Below are positions 56,301-64,000 of a stretch of DNA of 64,000 nucleotides, in pieces (position 1 is the first letter of the stretch; each line of letters begins with the position of its first letter). Source of the DNA: Taudactylus pleione. Its lineage: Eukaryota; Chordata; Amphibia; Anura; Myobatrachidae. Under the pieces are notes generated by a model. It searched no databases and was not told where the DNA came from. It saw only the letters and a program-made list of their open reading frames with translations. The stretch covers positions 3,704,501-3,768,500 of the forward strand of contig JAUIMM010000702.1 in NCBI GenBank assembly GCA_031769625.1. Direction: 5' to 3'. The translations under genes were made by a program, and so were the position numbers.

Positions 56301-59300
56301 GTTCCACGCTATGGTTACAAACCTGCACCGCCTAATGGCTGTGGATCTCCTGTTTTTGGTTTTCATGTAAGCAATACCTTACACTCACAAGCCTTGAGCT
56401 CAAACTACAAGATAAATTGCACATATTACACCTGTCCCTAAAGACTACAGCGGAATGGTTATGGAGTCTTATTTTGAAGTAAAAACCAGGACACCCATTT
56501 GACTCAAAATATTCTACCTATAACTCCTATTAAGTCCAAATAAGTTGAGACCGTTCTATGAATATATTCCAACCTTGGGCCATATTCAGTTAGGAGCGCA
56601 AAGCCGTTTTCGCATGTTTTTTTGCAATAATTTAGGCTTTTATTTTTCCTCCGTGTTCAATTCCATTCCGTTTTCACCTATGCGAAAAGTCAAGAAACTG
56701 AAATAGGCGATACTTTTTCTCCACAGAATAGCAGGTGAAAAAAGTATAAAATCTATATTGTGGGGTGCAGATGTTGGGAAACCACTCATAACCCTTGGTA
56801 CAGGGGCCCACTCCCCCTACCAAGGACAATTCACCCAAAAAAAGGAAAAAAAGAAACAGGTTTACCCAAAAACACCTTCGAATTTTGGGGTGAAAAGGAA
56901 AAAAGTGGGGACAATTTAAAACACTAGCGAAATAAGGTTCTGGGGGTGCTCTAAGAAGGGGCCCAGTGTTTTTGGGATTGCAGAAGGAATTTCACTGTTT
57001 CTTAAACTTCACTTTAGAGACATTAAAATATGCTAGTACCCATTTACAAGCATCCCAAATTTGATGGAACTACTTATTTGCTGCAAAAAACACTGCTTTA
57101 TACCATTCTTCATCACTTTTACCAAGACACTAATAGCAAGAAATTACCACCACTCAAGTACCCTAAATAGTTCAAATAGGGCTAATACTAAACAACCATA
57201 ATGATTTCCGAAGTCAGCCCATCTTTTTGTGGGGTACAGAGTGATTCCTCCAAGTCTGACAGTACTTCCGCCTGTTCTGCGTTCGCCGCTTGCTGTTTTC
57301 GCCTGTTTGGTAATTGAATATGGCGGACAGCGGGGACGCGAACGATAAGTTTTCGTGGCCAAAACACGTGATGTAGGCGAAAAGTCAGGTAGGCCGAACT
57401 TTTTCGCGGATGCAAAACTAATTGAACATCGCCCTTTTTCTGTTCATTTTGGTTTAAATGATGGAAAAAGAAGTATATGCCGATCTGTACACTAGCTGCA
57501 GCTGCCTTACTCAGCTGGCCATGCGAATGGAGCTTGCACTTGTGTACAAGACACTGAAGTGACAATGTTTAGGCTTTGGGCACTAGGTGAATTAGGTGCA
57601 TTCACATCAATTATTTGCAAGTATAAAACACTGATCACTGCAAATAATATTACAATACGCATTTTCCAAACAAAGCAATGTGACTGTTTTCTAAATAGCA
57701 GAATATATGAAAACTGCTTGTGTTTACAAGACCTTAAATCACATACTTTTGTCAAATTATCCTAAAAGATATACAATATTCTATTTCATATGCATTTGCT
57801 TTAATAATTAATGTAAAAGTAAACTAACCTGTTATGCTTACTTTCTGATTAGTTCTGTACCAACAAATAAAAATATGGGGTAAAATGTTCATAGTGTGTA
57901 TTCTAATGACGACTGTGGAGAAAGGGCCTGATTCATTACGGATTGCACCAGCGTACGTAGATCGGCCGATGGTGCGTACTGTCTATGTATCGCAGTGCGC
58001 GTGTGTGAGTTGGCATTGCGATAGCACTGCGATCACCTACGCAGATACAAAACCGTCGCAGATCAACGGACGGGACGTCAGCGTTTGGGGTGGTGACGGG
58101 GTGGGTAGGAGAAACGCAGGCGTGCCTGTCCGTTTGAACACCGTTGCCACTGCGACGAAATACGCTGCTTGTGTACTCACTGTGCGCGGCGAGGTTAGCA
58201 ATTTCTGAGTAAGATACTTTAGTTATTGTCACTAACAGTCTTCTACACTATCCTACTGTATTTGTCACTGTTTGGGGGGTTCAGGATGATCCCCTACTCT
58301 TTCATATTGGCTGCACACTGCAGAATTTACATGTGACCGTCATAACTTGCCGTTTATTACTGAATTTTAAGGGAATTGTGAGCGAGCTTTAAGATAGGTT
58401 AACCTGCCAGCAGAGGGCACTGGACCTGTGGCTAATTGCATCAGCCCCATCATTGGTATAGCAATCGGCTTTTTGGTGACTGATTCACATTTGTCGCATG
58501 CATAGCTAGACACAGCTGGAGATAGTCAGAGACAGTCTACATCTAGCAGCCGCCTGTCCTAATCTCCGAGGTCTGGTTAGCAACAACCCTGATGATAATC
58601 CAATTGAAATTGATCAGATCATAGTAAATAGTAAATTAAAATATTATGTTGGAAAATGACTTCTGTTAGTTTGTGTAATTGGTAATCTTTCCACCACACT
58701 AACAGCAAGTTGCGATCATCTTGTTTATACATGTTCGCATAGAAAGTTTTGACCATTCCTTCACAATCACACCGGTAATTCATGGTATTATTCCTGTTCT
58801 TTTCTTTCACATATAGCTGCATTATTAGGGATTATTCATTTAGATTGTTTAGTGTACCTGATTCGCATAGTTCTCTTAACGTGATTTCTTTTTCTAGTTC
58901 GATGTTGGCATTCCCTCCATGACAAAGTGTTGCAATCAGCATGACCGCTGCTATGACACGTGTGGTAATATGAAGAATGACTGTGACGAGCAGTTTCAGA
59001 GCTGCCTCTCCAAAATGTGCATAGGTGTGCAGAAAACCCTGGGCATTTCAGAGAGTGTGAAAGGTAAGGATAATTATATAGCTAATTTTTACTTGTTTTA
59101 AAATGCATTGGTCTAAGCCAATGGGTAACTTAACTTTCTCCGTCATCCAATATGGGGACATTGCTCAATATGCAGGAGCTGTGCACTTTAAAGGTTTATC
59201 TTTATTTTTTTGTAGTATAAACCTCCTCCCCTCTCAACACTTCCCGGGTTTTAGCTAAGTGCCCTAAGGAGTTGGGCAGGTAGGAGAAGCTGTCTAGCAG

Positions 59301-62300
59301 TTTAAATCTTTTCTCTTTATTATTTATTTATTCATGCATTCAAAAACTTACTTTTGACTGTTCTTGGCTAGCACCTACATATTGTCAGGATAAGGCATGG
59401 CCACAGGAAAGAGGGGGAACTTGCATTCCCCGAATTAGGGTTGGCAAAAGAGTGGGCTTGCTCAGGTACTTGGAGATATTCAGCACCTCCATAGTTACTC
59501 AGCAGCATTCCACTTCAAAGAGGCTGGGCCGTTAGGGCAGGGGGATAATCAATATGTAATCTCCCTTGGGATCCAATGGCTGGGCAATCTTCCCACTGCG
59601 ACGACCGGTCAGGGACGGGCCTGGGAAAAAATAAAATTAGAATTTCCAGGGGTCAGTTGGTGGTCATGGCATTGAGGACTTGGTAATGGCAATGTGTAAC
59701 ATTTTGAACATGATGCATATGGAGGAGCCTTTTTTTATTTCTACAAAGGATTTATTTAATAAAATATGAAAAATAAGAATAATAATATTTCAGCTCAGTT
59801 GTACAAATTGGTGATGGAATTATGGTTAAACCACTCTTAAGGGTCTTATACCACTTAATCCACCCCCATATTTAAATTTACCATTAGAGGTGCCGTAAAC
59901 AGAGACCAATATTGTTAGAGCAGTGGTCGGGGAACAGGGGTAAATTACCCCACATGGGGTAAAACTGAAATTCCTGGGGGTAATGGATGCAGGGCTGGAG
60001 GTGCACGTGAACCTGGTGCGCCACTGCACCCGGCGCCGCAGGGGGCTCTAAGCCGGACGCCCGCTGAGATGTTATTACCAGCGGGCGCCTGGCTCCTTCC
60101 CTGCAGTGCCGCGTTAGCCGGAGGCTGGAGTTCTCTTCTGAATTCCAGCTTCCGGCTCTCCCCATGCGCACTATGGGAGAGACGTCATGACGTCTCCCCC
60201 ATACTTCCGAGGAGCAGCCGGGCGGTCAGGACGGCGGCGGATGCAGGAACGAGGATTAAGGTAAGTGTTTTTTGTACAAGGGGCACTGCTACAGGGGCAT
60301 AACTGTGGGGGCACTGCTACAGAGGCATAACTGTGGGGGCACTGCTACAGGGGCATAACTATGGGGGCACTGCTACAGGGGCATAACTATGGGAGCATAA
60401 CTATGGGGGCACTACTATAGGATTTCCTTCCTTTCAAATCAAGGGGGTAACGTCTGCGTATCTAAATATATTTTGGGGTAAAAAAGTTAGAGGATTAATC
60501 CTTAGGGTACTCCAAAAAAGGATGTAGTGGGAGTGGATGACGTCTCGTTGATGGAAAGCATGTATAAATGGCTGATGGCATATAATGGAAATCAGGAGAG
60601 GATTGCATTGCCGATGCCATGATAATAGAGTATTTGCTGTGAAAAGCACTTTTGTGAAGGTGGTTACTGTGGATTGTATTTGACAAAAGCCAGATTGAAT
60701 GGAATTTAGCAGGGAGTAATGGTGCTTACACACTGTACGATTAAAATGCACAATATGAAAGATAACTACAGTCAGGTGCATAAATATTGGGACATTGACA
60801 GAATTTTCATATTTTGGCCTCTATTCACCATCACAATGGCTTTGAAATGAAACAAACAAGATGTGCTTTAACTGCAGACTTGCAGATTTAATTTGAGGGT
60901 AATTACATCCAAATCATGTGAACGGTGTAGGAATTACAACGGTTTCTATATGTGCCTCCCACTTTTTAAGGGGCCAAAAGTAATGGGACAAACTAAACAA
61001 TCCTAAATCAAACTTTCACTTTTTAATACTTTGTTGCAAATCCTTTGCAGGCAACTACAGCCTGAAGTCTGGAATGCATAGACATCACCAGACGCTGTGT
61101 TTAATCCCTGGTGATGCTCTGCCAGGCCTCTACTGCAAATGTCTTCAGTTCCTGCTTGTTCTTGGGGCATTTTCCCTTCAGTTTTGTCTTCATCAAGTGA
61201 AATGCATGCTCAATCAGATTCAGGTCAGGGGATTGACTTGGCCATTGCATAACATTCCACTTTTTAGCCTTAAAAAAAACTCTTTGGTTGCTTTTGCAGT
61301 ATGCTTCGGGTCATTGTCCATCTGCACTGTGAAGCGCTGTCCAATGAGTTCTGAAGCATTTGACTGAATATGAGCATATAATATTGCCTGAAACACTTCA
61401 GAATTCATTCTGCTGCTTTTGTTCAGCAGTCACATCATCAATAAATACAAGGGAACCAGTTCCATTGGCAGCCATACATGCCCACGCCATGACACTACCA
61501 CCACCATGCTTCACTGATGAGGTGGTATGTTTTGGATCATGAGCAGTTCCTTTCCTTCTCCATACTCTTCTCTTCCCATCACTCTGGTACAAGTTGATCT
61601 TTGTCTCATCTGTCCATAGGATGTTGTTCCAGAACTGCAATGGCTTTTTTAGATGTTGTTTGGCAAACTCTAATCTGGTCTTCCTGTTGTTGTGGCTCAC
61701 CAATGGTTTACATCTTGTGGTGAACCCTCTATATTCACTCTTGTGAAGTCTTCACTTGATTGTTGACTTTGACACATATACGCCTACCTCCTGGAGAGTG
61801 TTCTTGATTTGGCCAACTGTTGTGAAGGGGTTTTTCTTCACCAGGGAAATAATTCTTCTGTCATCCACCACAGTTGTTTTCCGTGGTCTTCCGGGTCTTT
61901 TGGTGTTGCTGAGCTCTCCGGTGCGTTTTTTCTTTTTAAGAATGTTCCAAACAGTTGATTTGGCCACACCTAATGTTTTTGCTATCTCTCTGATGGGTTT
62001 GTATTGATTTTTCAGCCTAATGATGGCTTGCTTCACTGATAGTGACAGCTCTTTGGATCATATTGAGAGTCGACAGCAACTGATTCCAAATGCAAATGTC
62101 ACACCTAGAATCAACTCCAGACCTTTTACCTGCTTAATTGATAATGAAATAACGAGGGAATAGCCCACACCTGTCCAGGAAATAGCTTTTGAGTTGATAG
62201 TCCCATTACTTTTGGCCCCTTAAAAAGTGGGAGCCACATATAGAAACCGTTGTAATTCCTACACCGTTCACATGATTTGGATGTAATTACCCTCAAATTA

Positions 62301-63467
62301 AATCTGAAAGTCTGCAGTTAAAGCACATCTTGTTTGTTTCATTTCAAAGCCATTGTGATGGTGAATAGAGGCCAAAATATGGAAATTCTGTCAATGTCCC
62401 AATATTTATGCACCTGACTGTATATCGATCATATCGTTATCGTTTACATCGTGCATTTTTCGGTGCCTCCAACCCACCAACGACCTGCGATCCGCGGGCA
62501 TGTATGGACGATAAAGATATTGTCCATCGACCGTGCATGCAGGCCACCGTGGTCGATATCGACCAGGTTACTATAGGGACCCGCGATCGTTGATCATGGG
62601 TTGGTGGTGTGCTGGATGATCGAAATCGATCATCCAGCACACCGGGAGATCGTTCAACGATATTGATATCATTGACGATTGTCCCATGTGTATTCACCAT
62701 TAGAGATTAAATTTTTTGTAAATATGGCATTTAAAGTACATTTTATGTCAAATGGGAGTAAAAAAATGGATTGTAAGCTGCAGTGCAGTGATGGATCAAG
62801 AGAGGGTTTCATGAGAAAGGGAATGATGATTTTGTGTTTAAATACCTAATAGGTAAGTGTAATTATGGCGATGGTTCTGGGGTTTCTGGTGCAACGCAAT
62901 ATGAAGCCAAACTGTCAGTGTCTTGGCACTTACTATTATTGTTGGGGCAGGTGGAGTTAGGTTAAAAACAGGAACCAATGATTCGCAGGTAATTTTAATA
63001 TTCTATCAAGTACATTTTTATTTAGCTGTGCATACTGCGTTAATGTTTTCCAGTAGCATTCTGTGTCAAAATAATACTTTTCTGTAGGATGCCACTATGA
63101 AAAAAAAGCAAAAAGTTATAGTAGTATATATTGAATTTCTAGTCTTTAAAATCAGAGCAAAACTAGAATTTCTTTATTTTGCATGTAAGAGTTGTGCCCA
63201 GATGATGGGAGGGATGGACACTATTATTTGGAAAGAGCAACCTTATTCAGGCACCGAGCCAAGTCTATGAGGAGTGCTGGCCAAGCAGATCTATGTAATA
63301 ATAATCCTTTTTTTTAACTACTAATGACTTTTTATTTTCATCTTTTAGCTTGTGAAACGACAGTGGCACTCCTGTTTGATGCAGTCATACATTTGGGATG
63401 CAAACCCTACATGGAAAGTCAAAGAGCTGCTTGCATCTGTATGTATGAAGAGAAAATAGACTTGTGA
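49971..63467 (+). CDS. PLA2G12A: Group XIIA secretory phospholipase A2 (four exons)
   Basis: Joined exons 49971-50190, 56290-56366, 58898-59063 and 63349-63467 give 582 bp, 193 residues plus stop, all with GT donors and AG acceptors and matching phases (1, 0, 1). The family hydrolyses the sn-2 ester of phospholipids with calcium and is secreted. A hydrophobic signal peptide fills residues 1 to about 20 (PWLPLLLIAAFSYCLAAG). The unusual group XII calcium loop YGYKPAPPNGCGSP is in exon 2 and the catalytic CCNQHDRC in exon 3. Cysteine spacing, the 193-residue length (close to the usual ~190) and the end EEK.DL fit PLA2G12A rather than the inactive PLA2G12B, which lacks the catalytic His. Introns hold most of the transposons. 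Confidence 0.95.
50308..50346. repeat. (TA)n microsatellite in intron 1
   Basis: GTGTGTATATATAT run shortly after exon 1. Confidence 0.85.
51055..53356. mobile_element. Palindromic element of about 2.3 kb in PLA2G12A intron 1
   Basis: Two arms of about 1.15 kb are inverted copies around a 6-nt loop CCTCCT at 52203-52208. Coordinates pair with a constant sum near 104411, so there is almost no net indel. Each arm, read outward, starts with a hammerhead-like motif, continues as GC-rich sequence without a conserved protein, and ends with CAATAAAAGATTTTGCCC (53153 on the right arm). Overlapping frames of 100-280 codons exist on both strands but mirror each other and show no known domain. It is probably an inverted dimer of a non-autonomous Penelope-like element. 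Confidence 0.85.
52207..52240 (+). ncRNA. Hammerhead-ribozyme-like motif at the palindrome centre
   Basis: TTGAAGA, stem GGCAC/GTGCC with a CT loop, GAAAC, then GCGTT. It fits CUGANGA - stem II - GAAAC - short stem III - NUH, except that C3 is U. A mirror copy on the minus strand lies at about 52171-52204. Activity is doubtful because C3 pairs with G8 in the active core. Confidence 0.5.
53944..54188. mobile_element. Inverted-repeat MITE around a GT/TA repeat
   Basis: Arms of about 90 bp (53944-54033 and 54099-54188) sharing CCTGCCTGGGGTGT and CTGGTGCTTCTAG, separated by (GT)n(AT)n. Non-coding, in intron 1. Confidence 0.75.
54189..56289 (+). other. Intron 1, distal part
   Basis: Mostly unassigned. 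About 55560-55660 has repeated GTCGACATT motifs; 55689-55770 has the dispersed GGGGTAAATCTACTAAAGTG...GCAACCAATCAGATTCTAGC repeat. No exon signal apart from the acceptor at its end. Confidence 0.45.
56290..56366 (+). CDS. PLA2G12A: PLA2G12A exon 2
   Basis: A pyrimidine-rich acceptor (TTTTTTTTCCCCACAG) precedes it and GTAAGC follows. It encodes SKPVPRYGYKPAPPNGCGSP, the calcium-binding loop region, through FGFH. Confidence 0.93.
56577..57434. mobile_element. Harbinger-like MITE in intron 2
   Basis: Ends GGGCCATATTCAGTTAGG and CTAATTGAACATCGCCC, about 858 bp. Relative of the split element at 9877. Flanks CTT and TTT do not match exactly. Confidence 0.65.
57924..58207. mobile_element. Harbinger-like MITE fragment in intron 2
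   Basis: It starts GGGCCTGATTCATTACGG and follows the MITE at 39588 for about 280 bp, then stops without a right end. Confidence 0.6.
58898..59063 (+). CDS. PLA2G12A: PLA2G12A exon 3
   Basis: Acceptor TTTTTCTAG and donor GTAAGG. It holds the catalytic CCNQHDRCYDTCG, where His and Asp are the active-site pair, and KNDCDEQFQSCLSKMC. Confidence 0.93.
59915..60440. mobile_element. hAT-like fragment with internal minisatellite
   Basis: It begins near CAGTGGTCGGGGAACAGGGG, a hAT-type start. At 60280-60418 it holds about five units of GGGGCACTGCTACAGGGGCA plus TAACTGTG (28 bp). The right end is unclear, near TTTCAAATCAAGGGGGTAAC. Confidence 0.5.
60769..62420 (-). mobile_element. Tc1-like transposon in intron 3
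   Basis: A 1,652-bp element starting CAGTCAGGTGCATAAATATT and ending with its reverse complement, flanked by TA (60767-60768 and 62421-62422). Inverted repeats are 221 bp (60769-60989 and 62200-62420) with few differences. Long repeats, a TA target and a DDE transposase are typical of Tc1. The end fragment at 1175 is the same family. Confidence 0.9.
61015..62060 (-). pseudogene. Tc1 transposase, broken
   Basis: Minus strand. Helix-turn-helix part at 62036-61752 (KQAIIRLKNQYKPIREIAKT and the GRPRKT hook), then TGA where the family has Arg (a CGA to TGA change). The catalytic part follows at 61703-61398 (WTDETK; HGGGSVMAWACM), then 61408-61220 in another frame (DNDPKHTAKATKEF), then the third catalytic residue in SPDLNLIEHAF near 61210 in a further frame. 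All three acidic residues can be found but not in one frame. The start is also shifted near 62055. Without these breaks it would be about 340 residues. Confidence 0.85.
62703..63348 (+). other. Intron 3, distal part
   Basis: AT-rich sequence without recognised repeats. It ends with the pyrimidine tract and AG acceptor of exon 4. Confidence 0.5.
63349..63467 (+). CDS. PLA2G12A: PLA2G12A exon 4
   Basis: Acceptor CATCTTTTAG. It encodes CETTVALLFDAVIHLGCKPY and the C-terminus EEKIDL, then TGA at 63465-63467. Confidence 0.92.
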
Positions 63468-64000
63468 TAAAGTACACCCAGGAAATTTGTTGCAGTAATC
63501 ACAAATTAAAGTGAAAAATTGCTCAATATATTTGAAAATTGCTTTATATTTGCTGGAATGTTTAATGAAGGAAATTATTAGTTTTTTCCATATTTTGCGG
63601 ATAATCTAGCTCAAATTAATTAAATTATTTTTATATATTTTTTGTATGTATAATGTAGTACTGTTTGTAATAAATCTTAATTGCCTCAATATTGGTTAGA
63701 TTTTATAAACTGTGCAAATATTATCTTTTGCAGAGGCCATTTTATTGTGTTTACAGCAAGTCAAAAGAGAAACCCAGAAACCCCTTGGTATTATTTTCAG
63801 ATGCTGTACACTTATAAACTCTAGTTAAGACACGGAAATTGGGTGCAGAGCTATCATTGAAGTTTTTTCCTGAATTTATATCAAAACTGAAGGTTCTTAT
63901 GTTTCCTTGACCCTGAAAAGGAGTTTGTTAGCTTTTCCTATTTCACAAGTTCGCTGTTAAAACCGAACCCATAAGTACTACATTTTACCCAGTGTTTGGG
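63468..64000 (+). other. PLA2G12A: PLA2G12A 3' UTR and downstream
   Basis: AT-rich. A possible early ATTAAA lies at 63505-63510 and a canonical AATAAA at 63669-63674. No further gene before the window ends. Confidence 0.55.
63669..63674 (+). terminator. PLA2G12A: Polyadenylation signal AATAAA
   Basis: The first canonical AATAAA after the stop codon, 202 bp downstream, in AT-rich 3' UTR sequence. Confidence 0.65.

Larger units (their letters stand above)
60717..62702. mobile_element. MITE with TAATGGTG ends split by a Tc1 element
   Basis: Left part 60717-60768 and right part 62421-62702, with ends TAATGGTGCTTACACACT and CATGTGTATTCACCATTA. The interior is rich in ATCGAT palindromes such as GATCGAAATCGATC. 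TA-type ends suggest a Mariner-like MITE. Confidence 0.7.

Overview
This window looks like nuclear DNA of a vertebrate, most likely a frog or another amphibian. One ordinary host gene is visible. It is a four-exon group XIIA secretory phospholipase A2 (PLA2G12A) on the + strand from about 49,971 to 63,467, with consensus splice sites, an intact 193-codon frame and a polyadenylation signal. No other host gene, rRNA, tRNA gene or CRISPR array could be supported. The rest is mobile-element DNA: Harbinger-like and hAT elements, a Tc1 element, Penelope-like elements, L1-type LINEs, a Gmr1-like Ty3/gypsy element and solo LTRs. The amphibian assignment is an inference from this mixture and from the gene, not from a search.

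Layout. 1-9,350: a multi-hairpin repeat, a small Harbinger-like MITE, a Tc1 end fragment, a truncated Penelope-like element (minus) head-to-head with a longer one (plus, split by a solo LTR), then two palindromic elements. 9,349-13,064: a hAT-ended element filled with nested insertions. 13,078-18,489: a nearly complete hAT element with a decayed BED-finger transposase and an alternating tandem array. 18,530-29,830: more palindromes and MITEs, a minisatellite broken by multi-hairpin elements, a solo LTR and a 5'-truncated L1-type LINE. 29,835-35,486: a gypsy element whose integrase lies upstream of its reverse transcriptase, with a SCAN-like Gag, a tRNA-Ala primer site and LTRs differing at 11 of 602 positions. 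35,500-49,970: decayed LINE, MITEs, a hAT element holding a solo LTR, and another multi-hairpin copy. 49,971-64,000: PLA2G12A, whose intron 1 holds a palindrome of about 2.3 kb and whose intron 3 holds a Tc1 element nested in a MITE.

The most unusual structures are these. (1) A repeat of about 500 bp, present in six copies, consists almost entirely of consecutive stem-loops whose arms change together between copies. (2) Palindromic elements carry hammerhead-ribozyme-like motifs at or near their centres, the largest inside a host intron. (3) The gypsy element has the copia-like domain order of the Gmr1 group. All coding sequences in the mobile elements are broken by stops or frameshifts, so none appears autonomous.
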